64,000 nt of DNA from Cercophora sp. LCS_1 (taxonomy: Eukaryota; Ascomycota; Sordariomycetes; Sordariales; Lasiosphaeriaceae). This document shows positions 22,068 through 32,984 of this stretch, piece after piece. The stretch is from assembly GCA_036250225.1 (NCBI GenBank), contig JAPZLL010000036.1, forward strand, positions 124,001-188,000, read 5' to 3'. The position numbers were made by a program, and so were the translations under genes. The stretch's first letter is position 1. Each line of letters begins with the position of its first letter. Below the pieces are notes generated by a model. The model saw only the letters and a program-made list of their open reading frames with translations, was not told the DNA's origin and did not search any database.

Positions 22068-24170
22068 TCAAACCATGACAGGCAACATAATATCCAACTC
22101 GTGCCTGTCCCTCAGCTGATGGAGGTCATCAAACTGCAGTGTATAATCTTCAAAATCCTCAAACTTGATCATTGGTGGAAGTGGCTGCATAGGTGCCTCC
22201 AGCCACTCCCACGATGTCTCGTGTTCCTCCAGCAGGTTGGCGATCGAATCCGCCTGTCTGATCCCCGTCTCCATGTATAGAGTCCGTAACCTGTCAATGG
22301 TGTAGGACTTGACCTCGTTTGTGCAGACTGACGACATTCCAACGATGTAGAGAGGCCAGATCACGTTGCTCGTTGCTGACACCAGGAGCATGAACCTGTG
22401 GGCTTCGTCCTCCGCGTCGCGCGCCCTCATCACGTCGAGAATTGTGAGTCCGCTGGGCTGACCTCGGAATTCAGACGGGTAGCCGCCACTGCTGACCGAG
22501 TCGGAGCGGGTGGATGGCGAAGTTGGCGGGCTGGGAGTTTCGCGGACCTCAACGCTGGTTATTGGTGGGGATGCTGGCGAGGAGCTCTCGATGCTCCCGT
22601 CGGCTGGGTTGACGAGACCGAGGTGTTGGGGAACGCTGGCCACAATGTCATGTACTAGCCGCCTGAGCTTCTGTTTTGCCTTGTTGAAATCTTCGACATA
22701 GCGATCTGAGGCGTTGTATGACTGGTACTCGTAGATTTGGGAGAGGATTGTTTCGAGTACGAGGATGCGGCTTGTTCGGAGAGCATTCCACACTGTGAGG
22801 TGCCACATCGAGTGGTACACATGGCAGAAACCGTTGTATACCGCGGGGTGAGGCCGTGATAGCTTGAATGTTCGATATTGCCATCGCTGAGGAACTTGGT
22901 TGAGGAAGGTCTCATATCGTTCCTCAACTTCGATCAACGTCTGAATGATGAGCTCGGGATCTGTCACCGCCCCTCTCTTAATGTCGTATCGTATTTGTAG
23001 GACTTCAAACATGAAGGCAGTGGTCCATACCGCTGGGTCGTTGGGGAGTGACGACCTGGTCATTTCTCGGAACAGCTCCACCAAGGGTTGCGGCACAGGC
23101 ATCGCTTTCTGGATGCAGCTGATGACGACTCGTTGACACAGCATGGCAAACATGCGCTTGCCTGCGCTTGTCCCGAACTGAGCTGTCCCTCTCATGATTG
23201 CTAGTGCCGCGGCACCGTTGACGTGCTCCTGGAACGCCTCGATCGTCCGTGTTCGCGGCAGGTCCTCCGTCATCATCTCGAACACGCCAAGAATGAGGAC
23301 GGAAAGCATGGTTGTGTCTTTGGCCGCCTCAGAGGGATTCTCCAGCGCGTGGTTTATTAACCGTAGGGCCGAGCCGTATGATTTTTGTGCTGCCTCCATC
23401 ATCTCAGGAGACCGCGTCATCGTCGCCAGCCCCATCAACCCAACCGCCGTCATGCTCGCAAGAACCCCGTCCACCTCACGATCCTGAACTGGCTTCCAGA
23501 CCTGGTAGAGAAAGTCGAACTTCTGATGCGATGCTGTCTCCTCCATGGTGACGAATCGTGAAAAGAAGTAAGCGGTGCCCCGCTCCTGGCAGGTGGGTGC
23601 TAGGTTGTAGAGCAGCGCCATTGCTGGTGTGACGGGCCAGCTGCCCGACTCGGGCGACATGATGCTGTCGTTGTCATCATGGGACCACACGGATTGTTGC
23701 CCTGGACTCCGTGGTGTTTGTGGCGTGGAGCGTGGGACAACGAGCGATAAGGCTTTGGCGCGGGGCTCGGGCGTGAGAGAATGCCTGTTCCTCAGATCGG
23801 GTGATGAGTTTGGCTCGATAATCAAGTGGCCTTTTCTCTTTGCTTTCGCTTTGGCCTTCTTGATGACGTGTGAGCTCTCATCGCGGAACATGAGATCCAC
23901 GAGATTTCTATAGCCGGGACATTGTTGTTGCCTCTTTTCACACTGGCCACATCCCGGTTCTCTTTGGTCGCACTGCACCAAAGTCAACAACTGACGTCTT
24001 CAACGTTGGGAAACCGACGGTTTTAGGCGGATTTCGAAGGATGCCACTCTGTGGGGTCGGGCGGCGCGGACCGTGAAGCCCAAAACCACCTGCCTGAAAG
24101 GGGGACTTACGCGAATCTTGCGTTCCCTGCAATGTGAGCAGCCTTTGCTGGGCTTGCCACAGTATACCAT
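22068..24170 (-). CDS. Zn(II)2Cys6 fungal transcription factor
   Basis: DNA-binding regulator of the fungal zinc-cluster class. Exon 1 (24170-24111) encodes MVYCGKPSKGCSHCRERKIR; a 138-base intron (GTAAGT...GGTGCAG) follows, and exon 2 (23972-22068) continues CDQREPGCGQCEKRQQQC. Joined, the cysteines fall at residues 11, 14, 21, 28, 31 and 38, exactly C-x2-C-x6-C-x6-C-x2-C-x6-C. The intron therefore splits the zinc cluster. After it come a Lys/Arg patch (KKAKAKAKRKG, about 57-67), a Ser/Pro-rich linker and a helical middle region (about 150-430) of the Fungal_trans_2 type. The total is 654 residues. Target genes cannot be told from the sequence; no metabolic cluster lies next to it. Confidence 0.92.
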
Positions 24171-27100
24171 GGTGGATTACTGGGAGGCTACAAGGCAGAG
24201 CCTGATATCAGATCTGATCTGATCCGGATACCGAATCCAGGCGGGATGGACCAACGGCACGACGATGCTGTCCTTGCATTCGCCGAGCACAACCACGGCC
24301 TTTCCAGATCGAGGCGTAGTCGCCACTGGAGATACTGACTAATTCCGGGGCGCAAATCTGAGCATGTGCGTTGTGGCCAGTGAGGGTGCGGATGCGATGA
24401 GGTGAGGGGCCGGGGAGAATGTTCTGTCCAGATACGGAATGGGAGTGTCTGCTTGTGCAACGGCGTCGCCGACTTGTCTGTCTTTATTCGCGATGGAAAG
24501 TAGCAATGGTGACAGTAACAACGGGAGGCCTGCGGACGAGGGTCGAGGTCTTATTAAAACCAAGAGCCAGGGGTAGGCAGGTCGGGTAGGGAGGTGAATC
24601 ACGACTGGCTGGAGGCCCCAATGATATCTCGGGCCGCCTGTCAGGTCGAGTCCTTCTCCTGGGGTTTAATTCCTCGGTTCGTAGGGCTATGGCAAGCATG
24701 CAACGTCCAGGGTGGAGGCAGTTGGGGCGTGGACCTTGGTGGAGTGTGGATGAGCCTGCCCTGGTGTGCATGTGGTGGTTGCGGATTGCGCGGGAGTCGA
24801 AGCACCGCGATCTTGTTGCGCTTTTCGTCCTCGCGTCCAATTATGCTGACAAACGACGGCAGCTCGATGAAAAGGGACACAGCCCCTTAACTCTTGGCCA
24901 TAGCCCCAAGCTACGGAATACCTACCAGCGCAGCTGCTGGCACGTTGGTGAAGCGCGTCCACGCGAACGAGACGAGGGAAATTCTGCTTTCAGGGGACGC
25001 GGGATGGGGATCATCAAGCTAGCGACTAACCACTCGGCAGCGCATCAATGGGAACCTGCACTGACCAAGTGGGGAGAAGCTGGCATGCGCATCCCTGCCG
25101 CTCATCTGCTGCCATTCCATTTTGGGCCACCTCTGCGAGATCTTCTGATTGGTTCGAAGACACGGGGTCTGCTTGGCGTTGAACCTAAAATCCAGGGCGT
25201 CAATCCAACGCCGACGGGCGGTGGCTTGCATCAACGTCCATCATCAACCTTCTAGAAAATTTCTAGCTCAACTGATGTCTGCAGCAGTGAGTGGTGGCTA
25301 TGCGTGGTCTGGAATTTGCATCTCCAGAGATCCGTCCGATTTGACAATAGAAATGCCTCTACTCGCCATGTTTTCCCAGATGCCATCTTGGCTGCAGAAG
25401 CCACGCTCCTACCTGCTTCAATCGCGTGGTCACCGCTTCACAAGGAGCCGCAATATCGCCGGGGCGGCTTCTGACCATGCAATTTTGCGGACCACGCAAG
25501 CGATGAGTCGCTCGGGATGGAGGTGGAATTTCTCGGAGCCTTGAAATCGAGACGGCGACTCCCCGCCACATGTTGTCATGATGAATAGCGACTGCCGGTT
25601 GCTTATTCGTGCTACAAGGCATCAGCATTACTTGGTGTCGTCTTGCTCGCCGAGACATCATCACGTCCATCAGTCGTCGTTCTGCCGACCCGTTCGATCG
25701 GGTCGCTCGCCACTTGTCATCATGCAAGGGGACTTGTGCCGGTTCAGAAAACGGGTGCCTGATCTACTGCAATGCACCACGTAGGCGATTCCGTAAAGAA
25801 TTACCGACGAGATGTCGTTGTCTGTTGGAGATGGCGTCAAAGTTGTCGTTGATATCCGAATGTGGTAAACTTTTCCCGTAGAACGGGGCCCTTGGACGGA
25901 ATCATCCCGACGCCAGAGCGTCACCTTCCCGCCCCGGACCCCTTCACCTTGCAGCCCTACAGTTGCGCTATTACTAAGGGGGTATAGGGCGGTCAATAGA
26001 GTTTGGGGCTCGTCCAACCACGACGGCGCAGTTAGCGAGAGCACAGCCTCGTAGCGCTGCATGCGAGATGAAACAATTGCTGGATTTTCGATGGAATGCG
26101 GGGCGTCGAGCCAGCACTTTACCACTTTCCACCGCCTAGCCAGAAATTGGGGCAATTGGTGTGTGGCTGGTGGGCGGGGCCTCGATGGCAGTTTGGGATC
26201 GGAGTTGCATTTTAGCACTCTCGTGATCATGCCGTACATGACGACCTGAAGCTTCAGGCGCCGGAATAATTATCGGTTTGTTGGAAAATTGGAGGCTGTG
26301 CACTGCAAAGGGAATTTTCACCTGCCACGACAGACAGACCGCTTGTTTTCGAACAATTTGGAGTCCATTCGAACATGTCAGACAAACCATCTCCAACACT
26401 TCGGCAGTCTTGGGCAAGGGGCTTCTGATCCATGTCCCCACACCGACCCTCGGATCCGCTCACCCCACCCTCCCGGGCGCCGGGTGGCCGTTCGAGTCCG
26501 TGGTTGCACGAAATTCATCAGGGCTGGTCAGACTCGAGCATCGCATCCACGCTGTGCTACCGGACGTTGGAGAGCAAGTGCCGTCGAAGCCCCCGTGCTG
26601 AGGGGGCTTCAACAGGATCAAGAAACCGTGATAGGCTGCCATAAAGTGGCATCCAACACTTGGTGGGGAACTTTTGGTTTCAACCAACGACGGAATTGAT
26701 ACCGCAGCGTGACGCTCCCGTCAGGTCTCGGCTTCAGCCTCCAAAGTTCCCACATGCTGGTGCCCAGGGGCTTGGAGGAATTAATCACAGCATAACAATG
26801 GCACAGCGAACGCCCCCAGGTCCCCAAACACCCCTCGTTAGTCATCCAAGGGAAACATAACCCGAAACGGGAATGAAAATGGCCAAGTATATTGTTTTTG
26901 AAAAGGAATGCAGTGATGCACCCTCACCCGGGAGATCGGGTCGTTGACCCAGGGTAGCCCACACTTTGACACTCACCCCACGGCGAACACGTCTTGGCTC
27001 ACCGAGAGCAACCTCTCTCGGTCGCTCCGACCCGACCGCACACGGGGATTGGATCTGTGTAACATGCCATCCCAACTCTATTCTGCTCCCCACGATACAC

Positions 27101-27877
27101 CTTTGCCACCGATGGCTTCTTATGTCATCTATTTTTGTTTGCACGGGTTAGATACTGCCGAATGGCTCAATACGACGTGGTGCCGACTGAGCCCACCGCC
27201 GCGTCGGCCGCCGTCGTGATGGGAAATGTCGGAGCCGTCAACTCGGATGTGTAATTCGTCGGCAACGCAAACATGTTACCGTAGGGCGTGGTGATGGTCG
27301 AGAGTCCAGGCAGCCGGCTTGGACAGAGCAAGCTGAAGGAAAATTGTTCCTCCAATGTGTCGTCAACAATTCGACGGAGTCAACACAAGGCTGAACTAGT
27401 TTCCCCGAAACCACACACTCAGGGCGGCCGCTCTTACAGTTGAGCTGTTGCAACGCAGCTGAACAACCCTTTCAGCTCTGTCCCGCGATCTTATCTCATC
27501 AGATCGCAAGCATCTATCTAATCAAGAAGCGCGAAGAGAGTTCATTCTCGCTGGACCATCAACCGTGCAGAAAAGTCATACACTGACTGAAACTCCCAAC
27601 ACCACGTTAAATGATATGAGGCCATGTTTATATCTTTTAACAGCATATAATGATAACCCAAGAAAAAAACTTCTCTATTTTTCAACTCTTGAAGAGTATC
27701 TTGCAACTTCCTTTTCCTCGAGGAATATACCTTTGGATTTTCTCGGATGCAACACTTCCTGCACAACACAGCCTTATCTTATCTCACACCTCGGTGAACA
27801 ACACCCCTCCAACGTTACCCCTCCAAAACTTTCCCAAGCTTCAACACTACCACCAAAACCACACGCAACCAGTAGCC
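24171..27877. other. Gene-poor stretch upstream of the zinc-cluster and KTI12 genes
   Basis: 3.7 kb on the divergent side of two genes. Several open frames of 60-190 codons occur on both strands, but none shows a recognisable domain, a signal peptide or plausible composition, and several overlap each other. The right end (27600-27870) becomes pyrimidine- and A-rich as it nears the KTI12 start. No transposon ends or tRNA were recognised. Confidence 0.5.
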
Positions 27878-28879
27878 ATGCCAGTAAGCTCGCCGTCCTA
27901 GCTCCGACGCACTTCTTTACGAACCCAGACTAACCCCCGCCAGCTAATAATCATAACCGGCCTCCCCACCTCAGGCAAATCCCACCGAGCCAACCAGCTC
28001 CACGCCTACCTCACCGCGCGCATCGCGGCCTCCGAATCCCCCACCCCTTACCGCCTCCATCTTATATCCGACGACACCCTCTCCATATCCCGCACAGTCT
28101 ACGACCTGTCCACCGTCCCAGCGCACGCCCGGTCGGCCAACGCCTCGGAAAAAGACGCCCGCGCCGCCATCTACGGCGCAGTCAAACGCGTCCTCTCACC
28201 CCGCGACATCGTCATCCTCGACGGGCTCAACTACATAAAAGGGTGGCGGTACCAATTATTCTGCGAGGCGAAAAACGTACGAACGCCGAGCTGCATCCTG
28301 CAAATAGGCGCCAGCGTAGACCGGTGTCGAATCGTCAATGAGGAGAAACTGAAAGAAAGCGGTGGTTACGGGGAAGTAAACTGGGAGAATCTCGTGTTTC
28401 GATATGAAGAGCCGAATCCCATGACCCGGTGGGATAGCCCGTTGTTTACGTTGATCTGGGAGGACGGCGAGGACAGGGCCAAGGAGGTGTTTGATCAGAT
28501 GTGGGAGGTGCTGGTGGGGGAAGGGAAGAAGGTTGTCAGGCCGAATCAGGCTACTATGCAGAGGGATAAGGACCCGGGGGGTGATTATTTGTATGTGTTG
28601 GAAAAGGAGACACAGGATATCGTGAAGAGGATATTGGAGATGCAGGGGGGTGAGGGCGGGGGTTGTGTGAGTGTTAAAAGGGGGGATGGGGGTGAGGATT
28701 TGGTGATTGAGTTACCTGGGAAAAAGGTCGGATTGCCGCAGTTGCAGAGGTATCGACGGGCGTTCGTGGCGTTGAATAGGGGTGGGATTGGGCTTGAGGC
28801 CGTGGGCAAGTTGGCAGCCACGAGGCTGAGGGAGAGCTTTGTGGGGTATTTGAATGATGCTTTTGAGAAGGACGGATAA
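27878..28879 (+). CDS. kti12: Kti12, Elongator-associated P-loop ATPase
   Basis: Kti12 binds the Elongator complex and is needed for wobble-uridine modification of tRNAs. Exon 1 is only ATGCCA (27878-27883); after an intron (GTAAGC...GACTAAC...CGCCAG) exon 2 (27944-28879) supplies the rest, 313 residues. Joined, the protein begins MPLIIITGLPTSGKS, with the Walker A P-loop at about residues 8-15. Family blocks follow: HLISDD (about 45), ARAAIYGAVKR, IVILDGLNYIKGWRYQLFCEAK, and YEEPNPMTRWDSPLF. This P-loop kinase family also includes selenocysteine-tRNA kinase PSTK, but fungi lack selenoproteins and the sequence fits Kti12. Codon wobble on the first part is strongly C rich, the last part G rich. 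Confidence 0.93.
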
Positions 28880-29481
28880 AGGGTTGGATGGCCGAGATCA
28901 TCAAGCATAGGAGTTAATCCACCTTGCTGATGACCGTGGGAATCCCGGTTGGTGGGTATATCTACGGGATATGGCCGTCTCGCTCCCAACCGTACTCTCC
29001 GCACATACTACCTACAATCCGACGGCCATCCAGAATTGGAATCTAGGCGCTGATTAGTGCCACTGGAGTTCAGGTGGTGAGACTCTGTCATTTCTCCATG
29101 CGTGTCTCTTCTTTCTCGAGACTAGTAAAACATGACCAAACTGCATGGGGCGGCAACTGTGCTATCGGCGGATCGGATCACAACACATCATAACGAGCCG
29201 GCAGCCGGTTGTTTCTCGTAGACATGCACCACGAAGTAGAGATTAGTGTTTGAATTACCTGCACGCAGGTTTCAACTATGGCCCCAACGTGCTCGCGGAT
29301 AAGTTCGAGGAACCCAAGACATCATCAGAAGCCATACCCAGGGTGCTTGGTTCATCTACGTCCACCGCTATATAAAAGACCCTCAACGCCCACCCATGGC
29401 CACTTTTTTCACAAGTGCAGTTCATGTCAACGCCGCCAGAATATCATATAATTACAAGTCCCAAACCAATCAACACGACGT
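28880..29481. other. Convergent 3' intergenic region
   Basis: 602 bases between the ends of KTI12 and SEC63. It contains a plus-strand TATAAAAG at 29371-29378, listed separately. No gene. Confidence 0.5.
29371..29378 (+). promoter_or_regulatory. TATA-box-like site pointing into SEC63 from its 3' side
   Basis: TATAAAAG on the plus strand, followed 20 bases later by CACCCATGG and a 29-codon frame that overlaps the SEC63 3' end. It could drive an antisense transcript, or be chance; no transcript evidence is available. Confidence 0.25.
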
Positions 29482-31677
29482 CTAGTTGTCCTCAACCTCG
29501 GTGTCTGTGTTCGTGTCGCTGGTATCATCCTCGCTCTCGTCCGTCCCGCTCTCCTCATCGCTGTCCTCCTCCTCCTCCTCCTCCTCCACCTTCTCTTTCC
29601 TCTTCTTCGGCTGAGGTGGCGCACCACCCTTGGCCGCGTTCATGATGCCAGCAATCGAATCTACAGCAACGTTAGTATCTGATATCACTTTAGGGGGATC
29701 GATAGACTCACCCTCTTCCGGCTCGCTCGGCTCCTCCTCCGTTGAGATCTCCTCCGCCTTGCTCGCCTCATCCACGATGAGCGTCACCTCCATCTTGGTG
29801 TCAAACCCGACATAGCTGTCACACACGACGTGCATAACAAACGTGTAGTGGCCGGCTTGGGGCGGCGCCTGGAACTGCGCCTTGAGCGTTTGCATCGCAA
29901 ACGTGGGCGTCTTTCCGTCCGCCTCAAAGATTGGCTGGTCGAACTGGGTAAAGGTAAATGGAGGCACGGCCACACGGCCTTGCTTCGAGTCGGTCAAGAA
30001 GACATGCCACCTGGGGCTGTGATCACGGGCGAGATAGGGGGCTGCCGCAAGAGGCGGGAAGATCGGCTCGCTCTCTCCAGATGCGAGGATGGGCTTGCCC
30101 TTTTCGTCCTTGCCAACCTGCTTCTTGGCCTTGCGGCCAAGGATGGCGTCCAAGTCGTCCTCTGGAGGGTCAATATCCTCAAGGTCAAGCTCGTTGACGG
30201 GAGGAACGCCTTCGCTGCCCGGAGGTACAAAGCGACCCTTCACAACAAGGTTTACGAGTGAAGTAGGAATGATGTACTTTTCGCCGGTGACCTTGAAGAA
30301 AGCCTTGGCAACGCGGAGATAAGGGAGTTGCTGAGCAACGCTGACGGCTTCTTGGTATTGCTCGTTTGTGAGAAGACCCTTGCCGACGGCGAGGCTACGT
30401 CTCTTGGCGTCAGGTCTGTCCATGAAGCTTTGAACCGTGGTGTGTACTCGAGAGTCGCCCTCAATAGCCTTGACAATCTTGGGGGTGAAGTAAGGGAGCT
30501 GAAGAAGAGGAGAGGCCTTGGGTGGGAGGGCCTGAATGAGGAGCTGGCTGGTGTAGTAAGAAGCGAGGAGAGGCGCCGTGTTCATGTATGCGAGGGAGAT
30601 TGCGGTAAAGGATTTGTTGAGAGCTTCGGCGATAGGAGCGACCTCGAACTTGGCCTTCTCAAGTGCTGGGTCGTCGAGCTCAATGCGCCCAAGGTAGGCC
30701 CAGAGCAGAGCAAGAGCCTTGCGCCTGGGGCCGTTCTCCAAATCCTCCAGCTTCTCCTTTGCCTTGACCGACAGACCGGCAGCGAAAGGCGATAGCTCAC
30801 CCTCAGCGAAAAGCCTTGACTCGATCTTGGCCAGACCGGCGTCGGCCTTATCGCCCTTGAACAACTCCTCAAATTCCTTTCCGGTGCTGACCGCAGTGAT
30901 AACACCGCCCTCATCGATATTGTCCTTATATTCCCGGAACAGGCGATTGGCGCTCTCCATGAGGACGCCTTCCTTTGACCTCCTGAGCGTACCGTACCAC
31001 CACGAACCAACGAGATAGGGGAGGAGGACGCCCAGAAGCGCCGAGTATAGCAGAACGACATACTTGCCGTTGCCGTCCGAAACAATAACCTTGGGGAGGC
31101 CAATGTTGATGCTGAAACCCTGCTTTCCGTCAGGGTTGCCGTATTGGATATAGTTGTTCCGGACATCCTCGTCCGTCAGGGCCTGGTAGGCCTTGGAGAT
31201 CTCGACCCAGCGCGCGTTCAGGTCGTCCAGGGTCTCGTTCTTCGCCGGGTCAGGCTTGACCTTGTCGGGGTGGAACTTGAGCGAGAGTTTCTTGTATTTG
31301 CTCTTGATCTGCTTCTCGGTTGCCGACTCGGCGATGCCCAGAATGTCGTAGGGGCTCCAGATCTTAGCCGTGGGCGCCTCGGTCGTCTGGATGAGGTATA
31401 CCATCCAGCCAAGAACAGCCCACCCCCCGACCGCCATGAGAATGAGCCATATTTTGCGATTCTTGCGCTTGTCTTTGCTGCGCAGCGAGTTTACCAGGTC
31501 GGCATGGTCGTGTCTGTAGCTGGTCTGGATACGTTTGAAGGCGGCAGCCGGATCGCGCGATCGGTTCACAACCATGAATGTGAGAGGGACAGTGATGATC
31601 AGGGTCAGAGTAAAAACAAAGAAGGGCCAGAGGTGACCCTCCTCGTCATACGCATACTCGGTGCTCATGGTGGGCAA
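29482..31677 (-). CDS. sec63: Sec63, ER translocon J-protein
   Basis: ER membrane protein that recruits the Hsp70 BiP/Kar2 to the Sec61 translocon. The start is either MPTMSTEYAYDEEG at 31677 or, by family comparison, the second ATG at 31668. Three transmembrane spans lie near residues 14-36, 75-97 and 208-228. The lumenal J domain (about 108-175) holds the HPD motif (KFHPDKVKP). The cytosolic Brl/Sec63 domain follows (about 235-640), ending with the strand-rich FTFTQFDQPIFEADG and HYTFVMHVVCDSYVGFD parts. The tail is highly acidic. A 51-base segment at 29711-29661 (GTGAGT, ATACTAAC, TGTAG) is an intron whose length is a multiple of three and which has no stop. Spliced, the protein is 714 residues; unspliced, 731. 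Confidence 0.94.
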   Translation of the reverse strand: MPTMSTEYAYDEEGHLWPFFVFTLTLIITVPLTFMVVNRSRDPAAAFKRIQTSYRHDHADLVNSLRSKDKRKNRKIWLILMAVGGWAVLGWMVYLIQTTEAPTAKIWSPYDILGIAESATEKQIKSKYKKLSLKFHPDKVKPDPAKNETLDDLNARWVEISKAYQALTDEDVRNNYIQYGNPDGKQGFSINIGLPKVIVSDGNGKYVVLLYSALLGVLLPYLVGSWWYGTLRRSKEGVLMESANRLFREYKDNIDEGGVITAVSTGKEFEELFKGDKADAGLAKIESRLFAEGELSPFAAGLSVKAKEKLEDLENGPRRKALALLWAYLGRIELDDPALEKAKFEVAPIAEALNKSFTAISLAYMNTAPLLASYYTSQLLIQALPPKASPLLQLPYFTPKIVKAIEGDSRVHTTVQSFMDRPDAKRRSLAVGKGLLTNEQYQEAVSVAQQLPYLRVAKAFFKVTGEKYIIPTSLVNLVVKGRFVPPGSEGVPPVNELDLEDIDPPEDDLDAILGRKAKKQVGKDEKGKPILASGESEPIFPPLAAAPYLARDHSPRWHVFLTDSKQGRVAVPPFTFTQFDQPIFEADGKTPTFAMQTLKAQFQAPPQAGHYTFVMHVVCDSYVGFDTKMEVTLIVDEASKAEEISTEEEPSEPEEGESIDPPKVISDTNVAVDSIAGIMNAAKGGAPPQPKKRKEKVEEEEEEEDSDEESGTDESEDDTSDTNTDTEVEDN

Positions 31678-32984
31678 CCGGCAAAGAGAGTGTTGTCAAA
31701 CGGCAGCGACAGCAAACAATCGGCGTTGAGCTCCAATGTAGGAAGGCAGTGTGCAGCTGTTGAACGAGAGACGAGGAGAAATGTGCTTGCGTTCAGCGCA
31801 TCAGCACAATTGGGTGGAAAAGTCGAGTCTTTTCGACCGGACAGGATGCGTTGTCCTTGTGGAGGGAAGGTGCTGCTGCTCAAAGAGGTCGGCGCCCAGC
31901 CGAGAATGCAATGTGGCGGCTTTCAGAGGTAGCATTCCACTGCGGCGCTCCAAGTTGAATCGTGGCCTCCAAATTTCAAAGCTGCGACCCCTGCTGGCGG
32001 CCAAACCCCGGATCTCAGCCTCCGGTCTGTGCTCGAGCCTCTAGGGGCCAACTCCCGCCCCACATTACCGGGTAAAACCTAGCTTGACAGTTGACATCGA
32101 AGAAAACAGGTTGCCAAACCTCGGATGGAAGTTTAGGGTCCTAGAGGACATGGAATTTTTTAGAGTCGACGAAACATAGACTTTCTGGGCGTAGGAATGA
32201 TTGATTGATTTCTATCTATCAATTCCTCCCAACAGCCACAGTAACCATTTTTTGTGCTTATCCATTTTTGTCCTTTTGTCCTGTCCGGCCTAAGTTTTGT
32301 CACGTTCCACAGTGCGTCACAAACACTATGGCCCACAACTTCGTGCCGGGACGGTGAAATGCAGCGATACCAAGTGTTCTATCAACAAGCCAACACAGGC
32401 AGCCTAGCAACAGGTATCACGTCTGCTGGGGGGTCATATCCTCCTCGAGTTCTGGGGTCTCGCCTCATCAAATATTATGATCCATGGTCCAAATCCATAA
32501 CGCCTCCTCGGATGTGATGTGATGAGCTGTGTGACACCAACAAAAAGTAAAAAGAAAAAAGAAAGAGAATAAAACCCAAGGGGGTCCCCGTAAACGTCCG
32601 GTGTTCTCTATACCGAAAGCCAATCTCTTTTTGGATGCATCTTGCGAAAATCCCTGAACAAGTCGATTGTGGTCCCCCTCTTTAGGCTCCTTGCGCTGCC
32701 GCTCTAACAGACCTTGATACCACCATGCAAATGTACACCGCACCGGCTCCGATGGCGAGTAATCCCAACAAATACGGAGGGAGAAGGACAACAGCAGCAG
32801 CCAAGAAAAGCCAGGCGCGACGCAGCTGTTCGATCCATCTGTCTCGCTCTTCCACCACCTCAGCTCTCCAAGCTGCCTTAATGTCGCTCCCATCCGCCTG
32901 GTAATCCTCACGGCGTTGGCGTTCGTGACGAGAATCGGCATCGCTGCCATCCTCTTCGTCAACTGCCTTCCCCTCTTCGGGCTG
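31678..32984. other. Intergenic region, SEC63 promoter and 3' side of the TPR/J gene
   Basis: 1.3 kb between two minus-strand genes. Open frames here have no recognisable features. Confidence 0.5.

Noticed and set aside
24689..25255. 188-codon plus-strand frame
   Set aside because: No domain, signal peptide or splice context; overlaps comparable frames on the other strand.
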